Notes: generated by a model from the sequence alone, not told the origin. A DNA stretch of 64,000 nucleotides from an uncultured Pseudobutyrivibrio sp. (GCA_900546435.1 URCQ01000009.1:20040-84039); one strand, 5' to 3'. Shown: positions 24,434-36,199, counted from the first letter of the stretch. Numbers and translations: made by a program.

Positions 24434-24886
24434 ATGCTGAGTATAGATCCATGGAACATCCTGTGGACGGTAGTCAATCTGTTGGTCCTTTATGCGATCT
24501 TTAAAAAATTTTTATATCAGCCGGTCATGAATGTCATCAATGCCAGAGATGATCTGGTAAAAAGCCAGTTTGCAGATGCAAAAAAAGAGCAGGATGACGC
24601 AAAGGCATTAAAGGCTGCATATCAGGATAAGTTGGAGAGTGCAAAGACAGAGGCAGATCAGATTATTCTGGAAGCCAGAGACCGTGCACAAAAGGAACAC
24701 GAGATGACTTTGGAAAAAACCAGAGTCGAGGCAGATGCCATGTTAGAAAAGGCAAAGAGCGATATTGCAAACGAGCAGGAAAAGGCAACAAAGACGGCTG
24801 AAGCAGAAATTGCTAAGTTGGCGCTCATTGCAGCAAGAAAAATTGTAAAGACAGGTGATGCTCATGACGCAGGCAGCAATCAATAA
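24434..24886 (+). CDS. atpF: F0F1 ATP synthase subunit b (150 aa)
   Basis: One N-terminal membrane helix (WNILWTVVNLLVLYAIFKKF) is followed by a long charged coiled coil, the peripheral stalk, ending IAARKIV. It is a little shorter than many b subunits because its end overlaps atpH by 23 bp. AAGGAAGG precedes the ATG. Confidence 0.95.
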   Translation: MLSIDPWNILWTVVNLLVLYAIFKKFLYQPVMNVINARDDLVKSQFADAKKEQDDAKALKAAYQDKLESAKTEADQIILEARDRAQKEHEMTLEKTRVEADAMLEKAKSDIANEQEKATKTAEAEIAKLALIAARKIVKTGDAHDAGSNQ

Positions 24887-25382
24887 TGCAAAAGTTTTGT
24901 ATCAGCTGCATATCGAGCGCGAAGTGGTAGAAAAAGCGGATGAACTCATCTTTTTGACACCGGAATTGTTAGAGGTATTAGAAAATCCGACAATTGCGGA
25001 AGCAAAAAAATATGAGATTATCGAGCGGGTATGTGCGTTGGCACAAATGCCACAGATGATGGTAAGCTTTCTTAAAATGATGAGTCATTTGGGAGAATGT
25101 GATATCATGCGTCAGATTTTTGATGCGTATTATGCGTATTGGGATGAGCAAAATCATATCATGCGGGCGCAGATTATTTTTGCAGGTGAGCCGGATGCGG
25201 CGACGCGTGAAGAAGCAGAACAGCTGTTACAAAAGAAATATCCAGATTATAAAATAGTGATGACGGAGAGCGTAGATGAAACACTTTTAGGTGGTTATAT
25301 TGTTCGTATGAAAAACGAAGAGTATGACAGAAGTTATGAGGGACGACTTCGTCAGTTAGAAAGAAAATTAACCGGGAGGTGA
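24864..25382 (+). CDS. atpH: F0F1 ATP synthase subunit delta (172 aa)
   Basis: ATG 24864 is preferred because AGGTG precedes it and the product starts like other delta subunits ([20 protein letters not shown]); GTG 24855 would add three residues. The C-terminal motif [20 protein letters not shown] is characteristic. Delta connects F1 to the b stalk. It overlaps atpF and ends 5 bp before atpA, so translation is coupled. Confidence 0.94.
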   Translation: MTQAAINNAKVLYQLHIEREVVEKADELIFLTPELLEVLENPTIAEAKKYEIIERVCALAQMPQMMVSFLKMMSHLGECDIMRQIFDAYYAYWDEQNHIMRAQIIFAGEPDAATREEAEQLLQKKYPDYKIVMTESVDETLLGGYIVRMKNEEYDRSYEGRLRQLERKLTGR

Positions 25383-25387
25383 CCCCT

Positions 25388-26887
25388 GTGGGCGCAATAA
25401 GTGCAACAGATATTATCTCCATTATTCAGGAAGAAATCGAAAATACCCATTGGAATGACGAGAGCAAAGAGACAGGTGAAGTTATTTGGGTCGGCGATGG
25501 TATCGCAACGATTTATGGTATCGATCATGCCATGTATGGCGAGATTGTTATTTTTGATAATGGAGTCAAAGGAATGGTTCAGGATATCCGTGCAAATGAG
25601 ATAGGTGTAATTTTATTTGGCAGAGATACCGGAATCAAAGAAGGAACAAAGGTTGTTAGAACCAAGAAAAAAGCTGGTATACCAGTGGGCGATGCTTTTA
25701 TTGGAAGAATCGTGAATGCACTGGGTGAGCCGATTGATGGAAATGGTGAGATTAAGGCGGATGGATACCGTCCGATGGAAGAAGATGCACCTGGAATTGT
25801 AGACAGAAAATCCGTAGATACACCAATGGAAACAGGTATTCTTTCGATTGATTCCATGTTTCCAATCGGAAGAGGTCAGCGTGAGTTGATTATCGGAGAC
25901 CGTCAGACGGGTAAAACATCCATTGCAACAGATACAATCATCAACCAGAAGGGAAAAGATGTTATCTGTATTTATGTTGCAATCGGACAGAAAGCATCCA
26001 CGGTCGCAAAGATTGTATCTACGCTTACGAAGCATGGCGCGATGGATTATTCCATTGTACTGTCCTCTACCGCAAGTGATCCGGCATCGTTACAGTATGT
26101 AGCACCATATGCCGGTACTGCATTGGCAGAATACTTTATGCATCAGGGAAAAGATGTTTTGATTGTATATGATGATTTGTCAAAACATGCTGTAGCATAT
26201 CGTGCGCTGAGTCTTCTTTTGGAACGTTCTCCGGGACGTGAGGCGTATCCGGGCGATGTATTTTATCTACACTCCAGATTGCTAGAAAGAAGCAGTCGTT
26301 TGTCAGAGGAATTGGGTGGAGGCTCTATTACAGCACTTCCAATCATTGAAACGCAGGCAGGAGATGTATCTGCCTATATTCCGACAAACGTTATTTCTAT
26401 TACAGATGGACAGATCTTTTTGGAGAGTAATCTTTTCAACTCCGGTATGCGTCCGGCTGTCAATGTAGGTCTTTCTGTATCCCGTGTTGGTGGTGCAGCA
26501 CAGACAAAGGCAATGAAAAAAGCATCCGGCAGTATTCGTATTGATTTGGCGCAATACCGTGAGATGGAAGTATTTACCCAGTTTGCATCGGATCTTGATG
26601 ATGCAACAAAGGCGCAGCTGACACATGGTAAAGCATTGATGGAACTGTTAAAACAGCCACTTTGCCAGCCACTTTCTTTGCATGAACAGGTGATGACACT
26701 TTGTCTGGCAAATCATGGATTTTTTGATACCGTCGAGACAAAGCAGGTAAAACAGTACCAAAAGGATGTCCTTTCCTTTATGGATTTAAAACATCCACAA
26801 ATCGGCGAAGAAATCGAGAATACGAAAGCAATCAGCGACGAACTGGTAGAAAAGATGCTTGATGCAGCAAAAGAATTTGTAGGATAG
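25388..26887 (+). CDS. atpA: F0F1 ATP synthase subunit alpha (499 aa)
   Basis: GGGAGG (25374-25379) places the start at GTG 25388, though GTG 25379 is also in frame. The nucleotide-binding P-loop reads GDRQTGKTS, and the signature of alpha/beta subunits is present in the C-terminal half ([17 protein letters not shown]). Alpha carries the non-catalytic nucleotide sites of the F1 hexamer. Length is normal. Confidence 0.98.
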   Translation: MGAISATDIISIIQEEIENTHWNDESKETGEVIWVGDGIATIYGIDHAMYGEIVIFDNGVKGMVQDIRANEIGVILFGRDTGIKEGTKVVRTKKKAGIPVGDAFIGRIVNALGEPIDGNGEIKADGYRPMEEDAPGIVDRKSVDTPMETGILSIDSMFPIGRGQRELIIGDRQTGKTSIATDTIINQKGKDVICIYVAIGQKASTVAKIVSTLTKHGAMDYSIVLSSTASDPASLQYVAPYAGTALAEYFMHQGKDVLIVYDDLSKHAVAYRALSLLLERSPGREAYPGDVFYLHSRLLERSSRLSEELGGGSITALPIIETQAGDVSAYIPTNVISITDGQIFLESNLFNSGMRPAVNVGLSVSRVGGAAQTKAMKKASGSIRIDLAQYREMEVFTQFASDLDDATKAQLTHGKALMELLKQPLCQPLSLHEQVMTLCLANHGFFDTVETKQVKQYQKDVLSFMDLKHPQIGEEIENTKAISDELVEKMLDAAKEFVG

Positions 26888-26898
26888 TAGGTGTTGTT

Positions 26899-27792
26899 AT
26901 GGCAAATACGAAGGAGATACAGGATCGTATCAAAAGTATCAATGATACATTAAAAATTACAAATGCCATGTACATGATTTCTTCTTCTAAGTTGAAGAAG
27001 GCAAAGAAAATGTTGGCAGATACGGAACCATATTTCTTTACGTTGCAGTCGGAAATGAGTCGAATCTTACGACATCTTCCGGATATGGAAGATATCTATT
27101 TTAAGTCGAATGAAGAGAAACCGATGGAAGAAAGAAAAGTCGGTTATATCGTTATTACGGCAGACAAAGGTTTGGCAGGTTCCTATAATCATAATGTCTT
27201 GAAATTGGCAGAAGAGCATTTGCTTTCCCATCCAAATCATGAATTGTTTGTACTTGGAGAGTTGGGACGTCATTATTTTGAACAACGTGGAATTGCGATT
27301 GATAAGCAGTTTCATTATACCGTACAGAATCCGACGTTAAACCGTGCGCGAAATATCGCGGAGGAATTGTTGGAGATGTATCAGGAAGAAAAATTAGATG
27401 AGGTCTACATCATTTATACAACGATGGTCAATGCAGTGCAGGAAGAAACCCAGATTTTACAATTGCTGCCACTGAAAAAGACGGACTTTGATATAAAATT
27501 ACCGATTGATATTCCACATGAGGAATTAGCACTTCGCCCATCGGCGGAGGCGGTGATGGATCGTATTGTTCCGGATTATGTGGTTGGTTTTGTATATGGT
27601 GCGCTGGTGGAATCATATTCCTGCGAACAGAATGCACGTATGATGGCAATGGAAGCAGCATCAAAGAGTGCAAAAGATATGCTTCATGAATTGGATATTT
27701 TATACAATCGAGCAAGACAGGCTGCAATTACACAGGAAATTACAGAAGTAATCGCTGGTGCAAAGTCACAAAAGCGAAAACGTAAAAAATAA
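26899..27792 (+). CDS. atpG: F0F1 ATP synthase subunit gamma (297 aa)
   Basis: The central rotor shaft. Long N- and C-terminal helices form its coiled coil (IQDRIKSINDTLKITNAMYM at the start, NRARQAAITQEITEVIAGA at the end), and the middle has the conserved VITADKGLAGSYNHNV segment. A very basic tail (KSQKRKRKK) extends beyond the usual end. Ribosome site is weak (TAGGTG). Confidence 0.97.
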   Translation: MANTKEIQDRIKSINDTLKITNAMYMISSSKLKKAKKMLADTEPYFFTLQSEMSRILRHLPDMEDIYFKSNEEKPMEERKVGYIVITADKGLAGSYNHNVLKLAEEHLLSHPNHELFVLGELGRHYFEQRGIAIDKQFHYTVQNPTLNRARNIAEELLEMYQEEKLDEVYIIYTTMVNAVQEETQILQLLPLKKTDFDIKLPIDIPHEELALRPSAEAVMDRIVPDYVVGFVYGALVESYSCEQNARMMAMEAASKSAKDMLHELDILYNRARQAAITQEITEVIAGAKSQKRKRKK

Positions 27793-27807
27793 AAAAGCTA
27801 AGATTAA

Positions 27808-29208
<1,401 letters not shown>

Positions 29209-29237
29209 TTTCTCTTGTAACAGAAAGGTGAAAAGTT

Positions 29238-29654
29238 ATGGCTGCAAGTAATACATTTTATTTAAAAGTTATATCTGCAAACCGTGTGTTTTACTCGGGC
29301 AGATGCCGTTCTTTGATCGTGCCGGAATACGATGGTCAAAAAGAGATTTTGGCACATCATGAGGATATGGTCATTGCCGTTGACGAAGGTGAAATGCGTT
29401 TCCAGCCGGAAGGCAGTGAAGACTGGGAATATGCAGTTGTCGGCATGGGATTTGTCGAGATTGTGCATAACCGTGTGACACTTTTGGTAGAGACAGCAGA
29501 GCGACCGGAAGAGATTGATGTGGCGAGAGCACAGGAAGCAAAAGAACGAGCAGAAGAACAGCTTCGTCAGAAACAGAGCATCCATGAGTACTACCACTCA
29601 CGTGCATCTTTGGCGAGAGCGATGGCGCGATTGAAAGCAACCGCAGGTAAATAA
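29238..29654 (+). CDS. atpC: F0F1 ATP synthase subunit epsilon (138 aa)
   Basis: The N-terminal beta-sandwich (FYLKVISANRVFYSGRCRSL, then ILAHHEDMVIAVDEGEMRF) and the C-terminal helical hairpin (EIDVARAQEAKERAEEQLRQ) are those of the regulatory epsilon subunit, which limits ATP hydrolysis. It is the last gene of the operon, followed by a strong terminator. Confidence 0.95.
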   Translation: MAASNTFYLKVISANRVFYSGRCRSLIVPEYDGQKEILAHHEDMVIAVDEGEMRFQPEGSEDWEYAVVGMGFVEIVHNRVTLLVETAERPEEIDVARAQEAKERAEEQLRQKQSIHEYYHSRASLARAMARLKATAGK

Positions 29655-29673
29655 AACAGAATAGAAACAGACG

Positions 29674-29724
29674 CAGAGTGTCGTGAAAACAAAGGGATGT
29701 TTTTGTGACACTCTGTTTTATTTA
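29674..29724 (+). terminator. Terminator of the ATP synthase operon
   Basis: An 18-bp stem with three G-T pairs (CAGAGTGTC at 29674-29682, closing arm ending GACACTCTG at 29715) is followed by TTTTATTT. Confidence 0.88.
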
Positions 29725-29733
29725 TGAAGTTTC

Positions 29734-29758
29734 TTAAGGAAAATTAAGAAAAAATAAA
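29734..29758 (+). promoter_or_regulatory. Direct repeats, probable response-regulator site before the exporter genes
   Basis: TTAAG at 29734 and 29744, then ATAAA at 29754, are spaced by exactly 10 bp and sit just upstream of the -35 box. Such phased TTAAG-like repeats are typical of OmpR/PhoB-type regulators. No two-component gene is in the window. Confidence 0.4.
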
Positions 29759-29769
29759 GGGTTTTTATA

Positions 29770-29798
29770 TTTACCTAAACGAGAAAAACCAGTATAGT
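29770..29798 (+). promoter_or_regulatory. Promoter of the MacA/MacB-type operon
   Basis: TTTACC (29770-29775), 17-bp spacer, TATAGT (29793-29798), about 65 bp before the adaptor gene. Confidence 0.55.
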
Positions 29799-29864
29799 GT
29801 GAGAAGAGAACGAAATCGAAACAAGATGTTGTGGCGGTTTGATACAAATCATAAGGAGAGTGTT

Positions 29865-31226
29865 ATGTTGGAAAAAATCAAGAAGCATAAGAAGCTGGTG
29901 ATTGTACTGGTGGTAATCGTGATTGTTGCAATTGTTGCAGGCATTGTGGTTACGAAAATGAAAAATAATGCAGGAGAAATTACCCAGGAGGAAAATGGCA
30001 TTCAGGCATTTTCACTGGCAAAGCAGGACATGACGAGTTCTGTCAGCACAAGTGGTACCGTAGAGAGTAGCAATGTGACCGAAGTAACAACAGAAGTCAA
30101 TAGTGCGATCAAAGAGTTAAATGTATCGCTTGGCGATCATGTAGAAAAAGGGCAGGTGCTTTGTACCTTTGATGATGAAGAAATCAAGCAGCAGATTGCA
30201 GATTTAGAGAAACAAAATGGTGCTGCACAAAAGGCAAATGCCAGTACCATACAAAAAGCACAGCGTGCAGTAGATACAGCAAGTGCACAGGTAAATGCAA
30301 AAACTGCAGCTTTAGCAGCAGCGCAAAATGACTATCAGACCATTCAGAATATGTTAGGAAATAGCGACCAATCTGCAGAGGATAAATCAGCAGCACTTGC
30401 TTCCGCACAGGCAAATGTGCAGAGTGCACAGGGAGAATTGGATGGTGCCAATCAAAGCCTTATAGCTGCACAGGAAGCGTTAGAAGATGCAAAAAATACA
30501 ACCGTAGATAATAGTTCATCATCTGACCTTACCAAATTGCGTCAACAGCTGAATAATCTTACGGTTGTTGCGAGCCAGTCTGGTGTGATTACACAGTTGA
30601 ATGTTTCAAAGGGAAGTATTCCTGCAAACGGTTCTTTGATGCGTATTGAGGATGATACAACACTAAAGGTAAATGTAAACATCAAAGAAAAAGATATTTT
30701 AAAACTGGCAGCAGGACAGAAAGCAAGCATCAGTGCCGATGCGATTGGAAGTGATCAGGTATTTAGCGGAACTGTTGATAAAGTGGTTAATTTTGCCTCT
30801 AAGACTGCAGCCAGCGATGGCTCGGGTTCGACTTCAGGATATAGTGCTACGATTGCATTGGAGCCTGGGACACCACTTTTATTAGGCATGTCTGTCAATG
30901 TAGAAATCCTTTTAAATGAAGAGGGAGAACAGCTTGCGGTACCATACGATGCGATTTCACAGGACGATGACGGAGCAAGCTATGTAATGGTAGGAGAGGC
31001 AAAGGATAATGGCAAGTATAAAGTGAAAAAAGTAACCGTTACCCCTGGTATTTCAAATAACTACTACACAGCCATTACATCGGATGACTTGAAGGAAGGA
31101 GATACGATCATTAACTATCCATATGAAGTCGAAGAGGGAGATGAAGTAGAGTTATATTTCCCGGAGAAAGACAGCAATTTCGCCGGAACGGGAGATGGTT
31201 CAACAGATTCTTCAACAACATATTAG
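29865..31226 (+). CDS. MacA/HlyD-type periplasmic-adaptor-like exporter subunit (453 aa)
   Basis: ATG 29865 follows AAGGAGAG; the frame upstream has no ribosome site. One N-terminal membrane helix (about residues 12-34) is followed by the adaptor layout: a lipoyl-like half (VSLGDHVEKGQVLCTFDDEE), a long Ala/Gln-rich coiled coil (about 100-220), the second lipoyl half (LTVVASQSGVITQLNVSKGS) and beta-barrel domains. In Gram-positives such proteins work with a MacB-type ABC pump to export peptides or lipids, or to relieve antimicrobial-peptide stress. First of three genes in the operon. Confidence 0.92.
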   Translation: MLEKIKKHKKLVIVLVVIVIVAIVAGIVVTKMKNNAGEITQEENGIQAFSLAKQDMTSSVSTSGTVESSNVTEVTTEVNSAIKELNVSLGDHVEKGQVLCTFDDEEIKQQIADLEKQNGAAQKANASTIQKAQRAVDTASAQVNAKTAALAAAQNDYQTIQNMLGNSDQSAEDKSAALASAQANVQSAQGELDGANQSLIAAQEALEDAKNTTVDNSSSSDLTKLRQQLNNLTVVASQSGVITQLNVSKGSIPANGSLMRIEDDTTLKVNVNIKEKDILKLAAGQKASISADAIGSDQVFSGTVDKVVNFASKTAASDGSGSTSGYSATIALEPGTPLLLGMSVNVEILLNEEGEQLAVPYDAISQDDDGASYVMVGEAKDNGKYKVKKVTVTPGISNNYYTAITSDDLKEGDTIINYPYEVEEGDEVELYFPEKDSNFAGTGDGSTDSSTTY

Positions 31227-31244
31227 AAAGGGGCTAACTGCTTT

Positions 31245-31955
31245 ATGGATAAAACAAACGTAATTGACATGCAAGGCATTGTTAAGCGTTATTATGTGGG
31301 TCAGCCCAATGAACTTGAAATTTTGCATGGCATAGATTTGCATGTTTCACAAAACGAGTTTGTTGCAATTGTGGGAGAGTCTGGTTCAGGAAAAAGCACC
31401 TTGATGAATATGATTGGTGCCTTGGATCGCCCGACAGAAGGAACGTATCGTCTGGTGGGACAGGATATCAGTCAGCTAAAAGATGAACAGCTGAGTGACA
31501 TCCGTAACCAGGAGATTGGGTTTGTATTCCAGAATTTTTGTCTGATTCCACGTATGAGTGCTGTGCGAAATGTAGAGATTCCGCTTATGTATGCCAATAT
31601 GCCGCCAAAACAGCGCAGAGAGCGCGCGATGGAACTGCTTGCAATGGTTGGCATGGAAGATCGTGCAGATCATAAACCGAATGAATTATCTGGTGGACAG
31701 AATCAGCGTGTTGCTATTGCAAGAGCGATGGCAAATGATCCGAATATTTTACTGGCGGACGAACCAACGGGAGCGCTAGATTCGAAGACCGGTCATCTGG
31801 TTATGGATATTTTTCACCGATTGCATGAAGAACAGAATAAGACAGTCGTTCTGATTACACATAGTCAGGAACTTGCACATGAGACAGAACGCATGATTAC
31901 GATTTCCGATGGAAGAATCATTGCGGATCAAGGGATTGGGGGTGAAAGAGCATGA
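31245..31955 (+). CDS. MacB/LolD-type ABC transporter ATPase (236 aa)
   Basis: Walker A GESGSGKST, Q-loop FVFQNFCLIP, signature LSGGQNQR, Walker B ILLADEPTGALD and the switch histidine (LITHSQE) are all present. The GALD motif after Walker B is typical of the MacB/LolD/FtsE subclass. It powers the permease encoded next, whose start overlaps this gene by 4 bp (ATGA). Confidence 0.95.
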   Translation: MDKTNVIDMQGIVKRYYVGQPNELEILHGIDLHVSQNEFVAIVGESGSGKSTLMNMIGALDRPTEGTYRLVGQDISQLKDEQLSDIRNQEIGFVFQNFCLIPRMSAVRNVEIPLMYANMPPKQRRERAMELLAMVGMEDRADHKPNELSGGQNQRVAIARAMANDPNILLADEPTGALDSKTGHLVMDIFHRLHEEQNKTVVLITHSQELAHETERMITISDGRIIADQGIGGERA

Positions 31956-33298
31956 ATTTGACAGAAAGTATACGCCTTTCCTTTGAAAGCTTAAAATCAA
32001 ATAAATTGCGCTCCTTCCTTACGATGCTGGGCATTATTATCGGTATCAGTGCGGTTATTACGATTACAACCATTGGAAATTCTTTGCAAAAGACCATTGC
32101 ATCAACGATGCGTGAATTGGGCGGAACCAATCTGATTTATGCATATGTGAATGCGATTATGCCGGAATTTGAAAACGATGCGGAATGGGAACGATGGGAA
32201 TACCCGGAAATGACAGCAAAGGAAAAACTGACCTATGAAAAATTATCAGAGTTTCAAAAAGATTTTGCAGACCGGGTCGATAGTGTGAGCGTAGAAGAAG
32301 GATTGACATATTCGGCTTCAAGTACCGGGGATAAGGGAACAACGAAAGTTTCTGTAAACGGTGTGACACCGGGCTATCTGAATGCAACAAAATTAGAGTT
32401 ATTAGCGGGCAGAAATATCAATGATAAGGATAACAAGGAGATGAAGACAACAGCCCTTGTATCGGATTTGTATGTAAAATATGCATGGGGTGGACAGAAT
32501 CCAATCGGTAAAGAGATTTCCGTGCAGCTTGAGGATGATGGAACGGTTCAGAAGTTTTATGTTGTCGGTATTTACCATTATGACAACTTAAAAATGGGAA
32601 GCGCAGATCCGAAGGCGTCGGAACGTGAATGGGTAACACCAATTCTGGTTCCTTATACGTATGTAGCTGAAACAAATAAGGCAAACGGTATGGAGAATCA
32701 ATTACAGAGTTTTCAGGTTATGGCAAAAGACGGTGAGGATGCGACCCAGTTATCTCAGGATATGGCAGCCTATTTTGATACAAAATATTTTTCAGACACA
32801 GGAAATTTTGAATTACAGAGTTATGATATGGCATCAGAACTTGGCCAGATTGATCAGGTTTTGAATGTACTTACGATTGCCATTTCCGTTATTGCTGCAA
32901 TATCTTTGATTGTAGGTGGTGTTGGTGTTATGAATATCATGCTTGTAAGTGTGGTAGAAAGAACGCGAGAAATCGGTATTCGAAAAGCACTGGGAGCGAA
33001 GAATAAGAGTATCCGACGTCAGTTCATGACGGAAGCTGTTGTCATCTGTCTGATGGGTGGTGTCATTGGTATTTTGATTGGTGTTTTGAATGGATTTATT
33101 CTTGCACAGGTTGCAGGAGTTCTGGTAACAAATTATCAACCGGATCTTTCCGGCATGCTGAATATTACCGTCAGTCCATCCATATCAGCAATAGTGATAT
33201 CGGTAGTGTTCTCCATGTTAATCGGTATCATCTTTGGATATTATCCTGCAAAGAGAGCGGCGAATATGTCGCCAATCGATGCACTTCGTTATGAATAG
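31952..33298 (+). CDS. MacB-type ABC transporter permease, FtsX fold (448 aa)
   Basis: Four membrane helices: one near residue 20-42 (FLTMLGIIIGISAVITITTI) and three at the C-terminus. Between them lies a large extracytoplasmic domain of about 230 residues (MacB_PCD-like). The FtsX hallmark ERTREIGIRKALGAK follows the second helix. It forms the pump with the ATPase before it and the adaptor protein. The substrate cannot be told from sequence. The operon ends at paired hairpins. Confidence 0.93.
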   Translation: MNLTESIRLSFESLKSNKLRSFLTMLGIIIGISAVITITTIGNSLQKTIASTMRELGGTNLIYAYVNAIMPEFENDAEWERWEYPEMTAKEKLTYEKLSEFQKDFADRVDSVSVEEGLTYSASSTGDKGTTKVSVNGVTPGYLNATKLELLAGRNINDKDNKEMKTTALVSDLYVKYAWGGQNPIGKEISVQLEDDGTVQKFYVVGIYHYDNLKMGSADPKASEREWVTPILVPYTYVAETNKANGMENQLQSFQVMAKDGEDATQLSQDMAAYFDTKYFSDTGNFELQSYDMASELGQIDQVLNVLTIAISVIAAISLIVGGVGVMNIMLVSVVERTREIGIRKALGAKNKSIRRQFMTEAVVICLMGGVIGILIGVLNGFILAQVAGVLVTNYQPDLSGMLNITVSPSISAIVISVVFSMLIGIIFGYYPAKRAANMSPIDALRYE

Positions 33299-33301
33299 TT
33301 A

Positions 33302-33342
33302 CGTCAGGGACACTCCTTGTGGCAAAAGAAACGTCCCTGACG
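33302..33342 (+). other. Hairpin after the exporter operon
   Basis: CGTCAGGGAC and GTCCCTGACG form a perfect 10-bp stem around a 21-base loop, followed by A-rich sequence rather than T. It lies directly upstream of the bidirectional terminator. Confidence 0.5.
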
Positions 33343-33381
33343 AAAAAAAGATGTAAGCGAAAATCGCTTACATCTTTTTTC
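33343..33381. terminator. Bidirectional terminator between the exporter operon and pckA
   Basis: A perfect 18-bp stem (33343-33360 with 33364-33381; core AGATGTAAGCGA / TCGCTTACATCT) has an AAA loop, a 7-A run on its left and a 7-T run on its right, so it can serve both converging operons. Confidence 0.92.
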
Positions 33382-33404
33382 GTGTATTTAATCGGTTAAA
33401 GAAA

Positions 33405-35009
33405 TTATAACTGAGGACCTGCAGAAACAAGTGCCTTACCAGCATCGTTACCTTCATACTTAGCGAAGTTCTTGTTGAATCTAGCAGCAAGATCTTTTGC
33501 CTTTTCTTCCCATTCAGAAGCATCAGCATAAGTATCTCTAGGATCTAAGATTGCTGGATCAACACCAGGAAGTTCTGTTGGAACCTCAAAGTTGAAGTAA
33601 GGAATTGTCTTAGTAGGAGCATTCTTGATATCTCCGTTTAAGATAGCATCAATGATACCACGAGTATCCTTGATAGAGATTCTCTTACCAGTTCCGTTCC
33701 ATCCTGTGTTTACAAGATAAGCCTTAGCGCCGCTCTGTCCCATCTTCTTAACGAGTTCTTCAGCATACTTTGTTGGATGTAATTCCAAGAAAGCTTGTCC
33801 GAAGCAAGCTGAGAAAGTAGGAGTTGGCTCTGTGATACCACGCTCTGTACCAGCAAGCTTTGCTGTAAATCCTGATAAGAAATAGTACTGTGTCTGCTCT
33901 GGAGTCAGGATAGATACTGGAGGAAGTACACCAAACGCATCTGCTGACAAGAAGATAACATTCTTTGCTGCTGGAGCAGAAGAGATTGGACGAACAATGT
34001 TTTTAATATGGTTGATTGGATAAGAAACACGTGTGTTTTCTGTAACACTCTTGTCTGCAAAGTCAATCTTGCCATTAGCATCCAATGTTACGTTCTCAAG
34101 AAGAGCATCTCTCTTGATTGCATTGTAGATGTCTGGCTCAGAATCCTTATCCAGATCGATAACCTTAGCGTAGCAACCACCTTCGAAGTTGAATACACCG
34201 TTGTCATCCCAACCATGCTCATCATCACCGATCAAAAGACGCTTAGGATCGGTAGAAAGTGTTGTCTTACCTGTTCCAGAAAGACCAAAGAAGATAGCAG
34301 TGTTTTCACCATTTAAATCTGTGTTTGCAGAGCAGTGCATAGCAGCGATGCCCTTAAGTGGAAGATAGTAGTTCATCATAGAGAACATACCTTTCTTCAT
34401 TTCTCCACCATACCATGTGTTGATGATAACCTGCTCACGGCTAGAAATGTTGAATGCTACACATGTCTCAGAGTTAAGACCTAATTCCTTGTAGTTTTCA
34501 ACTTTTGCCTTAGAAGCGTTGTAAACAACGAAATCAGGCTCGAAGTTTTCTAATTCTTCAGCAGTTGGCTTGATGAACATATTTGTTACAAAGTGAGCCT
34601 GCCAAGCAACCTCTACGATAAAACGGATAGCCATACGAGTATCAGCATTAGCACCGCAGAATGCATCTACAACAAATAATCTCTTGTTGCAAAGTTCCTT
34701 CTTAGCGATTTCCTTAACAACTTCCCAAGTCTTTTCATCCATTGGATGGTTGTCATTCTTGTACTCGTCTGTTGTCCACCATACAGTGTCCTTAGAGTTC
34801 TCATCAACAACGATGTATTTGTCTTTAGGAGAACGTCCTGTGTAAACACCTGTCATAACGTTTACAGCACCAAGTTCACTTTCCTGGCCTTTTTCATAAC
34901 CTTCTAATTCCGGCTTTGTCTCTTCTTTGAATAATTCTTCATAAGAAGGGTTGTGAACGATTTCTGTGGTTCCGGAAATACCATACTTGCTTAAATTGAT
35001 TTCTGCCAT
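33405..35009 (-). CDS. pckA: ATP-dependent phosphoenolpyruvate carboxykinase (534 aa)
   Basis: The start is set at the ATG at 35009 ([10 protein letters not shown]), with GAGG upstream; the longer frame adds an unlikely leader. P-loop [11 protein letters not shown], the [14 protein letters not shown] motif and the [19 protein letters not shown] metal-site region identify the ATP-type enzyme. It interconverts oxaloacetate and PEP plus CO2. In gut anaerobes it often runs towards oxaloacetate to conserve energy. Single gene with its own promoter. Confidence 0.98.
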   Translation of the reverse strand: MAEINLSKYGISGTTEIVHNPSYEELFKEETKPELEGYEKGQESELGAVNVMTGVYTGRSPKDKYIVVDENSKDTVWWTTDEYKNDNHPMDEKTWEVVKEIAKKELCNKRLFVVDAFCGANADTRMAIRFIVEVAWQAHFVTNMFIKPTAEELENFEPDFVVYNASKAKVENYKELGLNSETCVAFNISSREQVIINTWYGGEMKKGMFSMMNYYLPLKGIAAMHCSANTDLNGENTAIFFGLSGTGKTTLSTDPKRLLIGDDEHGWDDNGVFNFEGGCYAKVIDLDKDSEPDIYNAIKRDALLENVTLDANGKIDFADKSVTENTRVSYPINHIKNIVRPISSAPAAKNVIFLSADAFGVLPPVSILTPEQTQYYFLSGFTAKLAGTERGITEPTPTFSACFGQAFLELHPTKYAEELVKKMGQSGAKAYLVNTGWNGTGKRISIKDTRGIIDAILNGDIKNAPTKTIPYFNFEVPTELPGVDPAILDPRDTYADASEWEEKAKDLAARFNKNFAKYEGNDAGKALVSAGPQL

Positions 35010-35092
35010 TTCTTTTAACCTCTTTTCTGTATGATTTGAAAATAGTAGCAGTACTTTGTTAAAAAATAAACATTTCAAAGTACCCTCATCAT

Positions 35093-35120
35093 ATTATACA
35101 ATAATTCATCATAAAATCAA
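35093..35120 (-). promoter_or_regulatory. Promoter of pckA
   Basis: On the minus strand TTGATT (35120-35115), a 16-bp spacer and TATAAT (35098-35093) lie about 85 bp before the start codon. Confidence 0.6.
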
Positions 35121-35196
35121 GAAAAATGCACATAAAAACAATCCTTTTTTCTCCATTTCATCACGTATGTTGTTTCTTTATATAGGAAAGGGCGTA

Positions 35197-36042
35197 TTAT
35201 ATGGAGTGAAAACCCTTACCAAACACTTCACTTGTACTGGAAACGGACATGAATGCCTGCAAGCGATTATCGCGAATGTAATTACGTAATTCTACCGCCT
35301 GTGTGCGTGATAGTGAGGTGAAAATGATATATTTCTGACTGTTAGAATAAGCGCCGACGCCCTCGGTAATCGTTGCACTTCGTCCTAGATTTTTTGTGAT
35401 AAAAGAGCAGATGTCATCTTTGTCATCACATACGATCGTGATGGATTTGCGCAGGTTGATCGTGGCAATAATGTCGTCAATTAAAAAAGATTTGACGGTC
35501 AGACCAACGAAGGAATAAAGTGCGGTTTTTAAGTCGAATACAAAGCAGGCTACAAGAATCATCACAAGATCTGTGACAAACAGAGCAATGCCGATGTCTT
35601 TCATATTGGTATATTTTTTTAAAAGCATGGCAATAACATCCGTTCCACCGCTGGAAGCACCAATATGAAATAGGATGGCAGAGCCGATGGATGGTAAGGC
35701 AATCGCAAATATCAGATCCAACATAGGCTCGTTGGAAAGCGGGGCAGATAGAGGAAGCCATTTTTCAAAGACAAGCAAAAGCAGGGAAAGGAGCATACTG
35801 GCGTAAGTTGTCTTTAATGCAAAACTTTTTCCTAGAAAAATAAAACCAATAATCAAAAGTATGGTATTTGCAAGAAAAGTAAAAGCGGAAGCACTCAGCG
35901 GCGTGATTTTTGCGATAACAGCTGCAAAACCGGTGATGCCGCCAAAACAGAAATTATCCGGGAATTTAAAAAAGTAAATACCAATGGCCATAATAAAGGT
36001 ACTCATAGTAATCATAACGAGACTGTTGATTTTGTGTTTCAT
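35197..36042 (-). CDS. YitT-family membrane protein, DUF161/DUF2179 (281 aa)
   Basis: Five or six hydrophobic helices in the first 180 residues contain the family motifs (FGGITGFAAVIAK, and ASSGGTDVIAMLLKKYTNM). The cytoplasmic C-terminal DUF2179 domain (about 200-281) reads GRSATITEGVGAYSNSQKYI. The transported molecule, if any, is unknown. GGAGATGATC lies before the ATG. It is divergent from the LCP gene and upstream of pckA on the same strand, but the pckA promoter separates them. Confidence 0.92.
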   Translation of the reverse strand: MKHKINSLVMITMSTFIMAIGIYFFKFPDNFCFGGITGFAAVIAKITPLSASAFTFLANTILLIIGFIFLGKSFALKTTYASMLLSLLLLVFEKWLPLSAPLSNEPMLDLIFAIALPSIGSAILFHIGASSGGTDVIAMLLKKYTNMKDIGIALFVTDLVMILVACFVFDLKTALYSFVGLTVKSFLIDDIIATINLRKSITIVCDDKDDICSFITKNLGRSATITEGVGAYSNSQKYIIFTSLSRTQAVELRNYIRDNRLQAFMSVSSTSEVFGKGFHSI

Positions 36043-36108
36043 GATGCGATCATCTCCTTTGGTGTAAAAATAAAAGTGAAAACTTTACGCATATATTCTA
36101 CTCACTTT

Positions 36109-36136
36109 TTGGTATTTTTTCTATAGAAGATATGAT
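36109..36136 (+). promoter_or_regulatory. Promoter of the LCP gene
   Basis: TTGGTA (36109-36114), 16-bp spacer, TATGAT (36131-36136), followed 64 bp later by the start codon. Confidence 0.45.
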
Positions 36137-36199
36137 AAAATATAAAAGAATTGGAAAAAGTTGTATGGTAATAAGACAAACAGAGGAAGGGAGAACCTT

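Noticed and set aside
25613..26035. 140-codon minus-strand open frame inside atpA
   Set aside because: Antisense to a highly conserved coding region; composition (many Cys, Ser, Asn) is that of a reversed gene.
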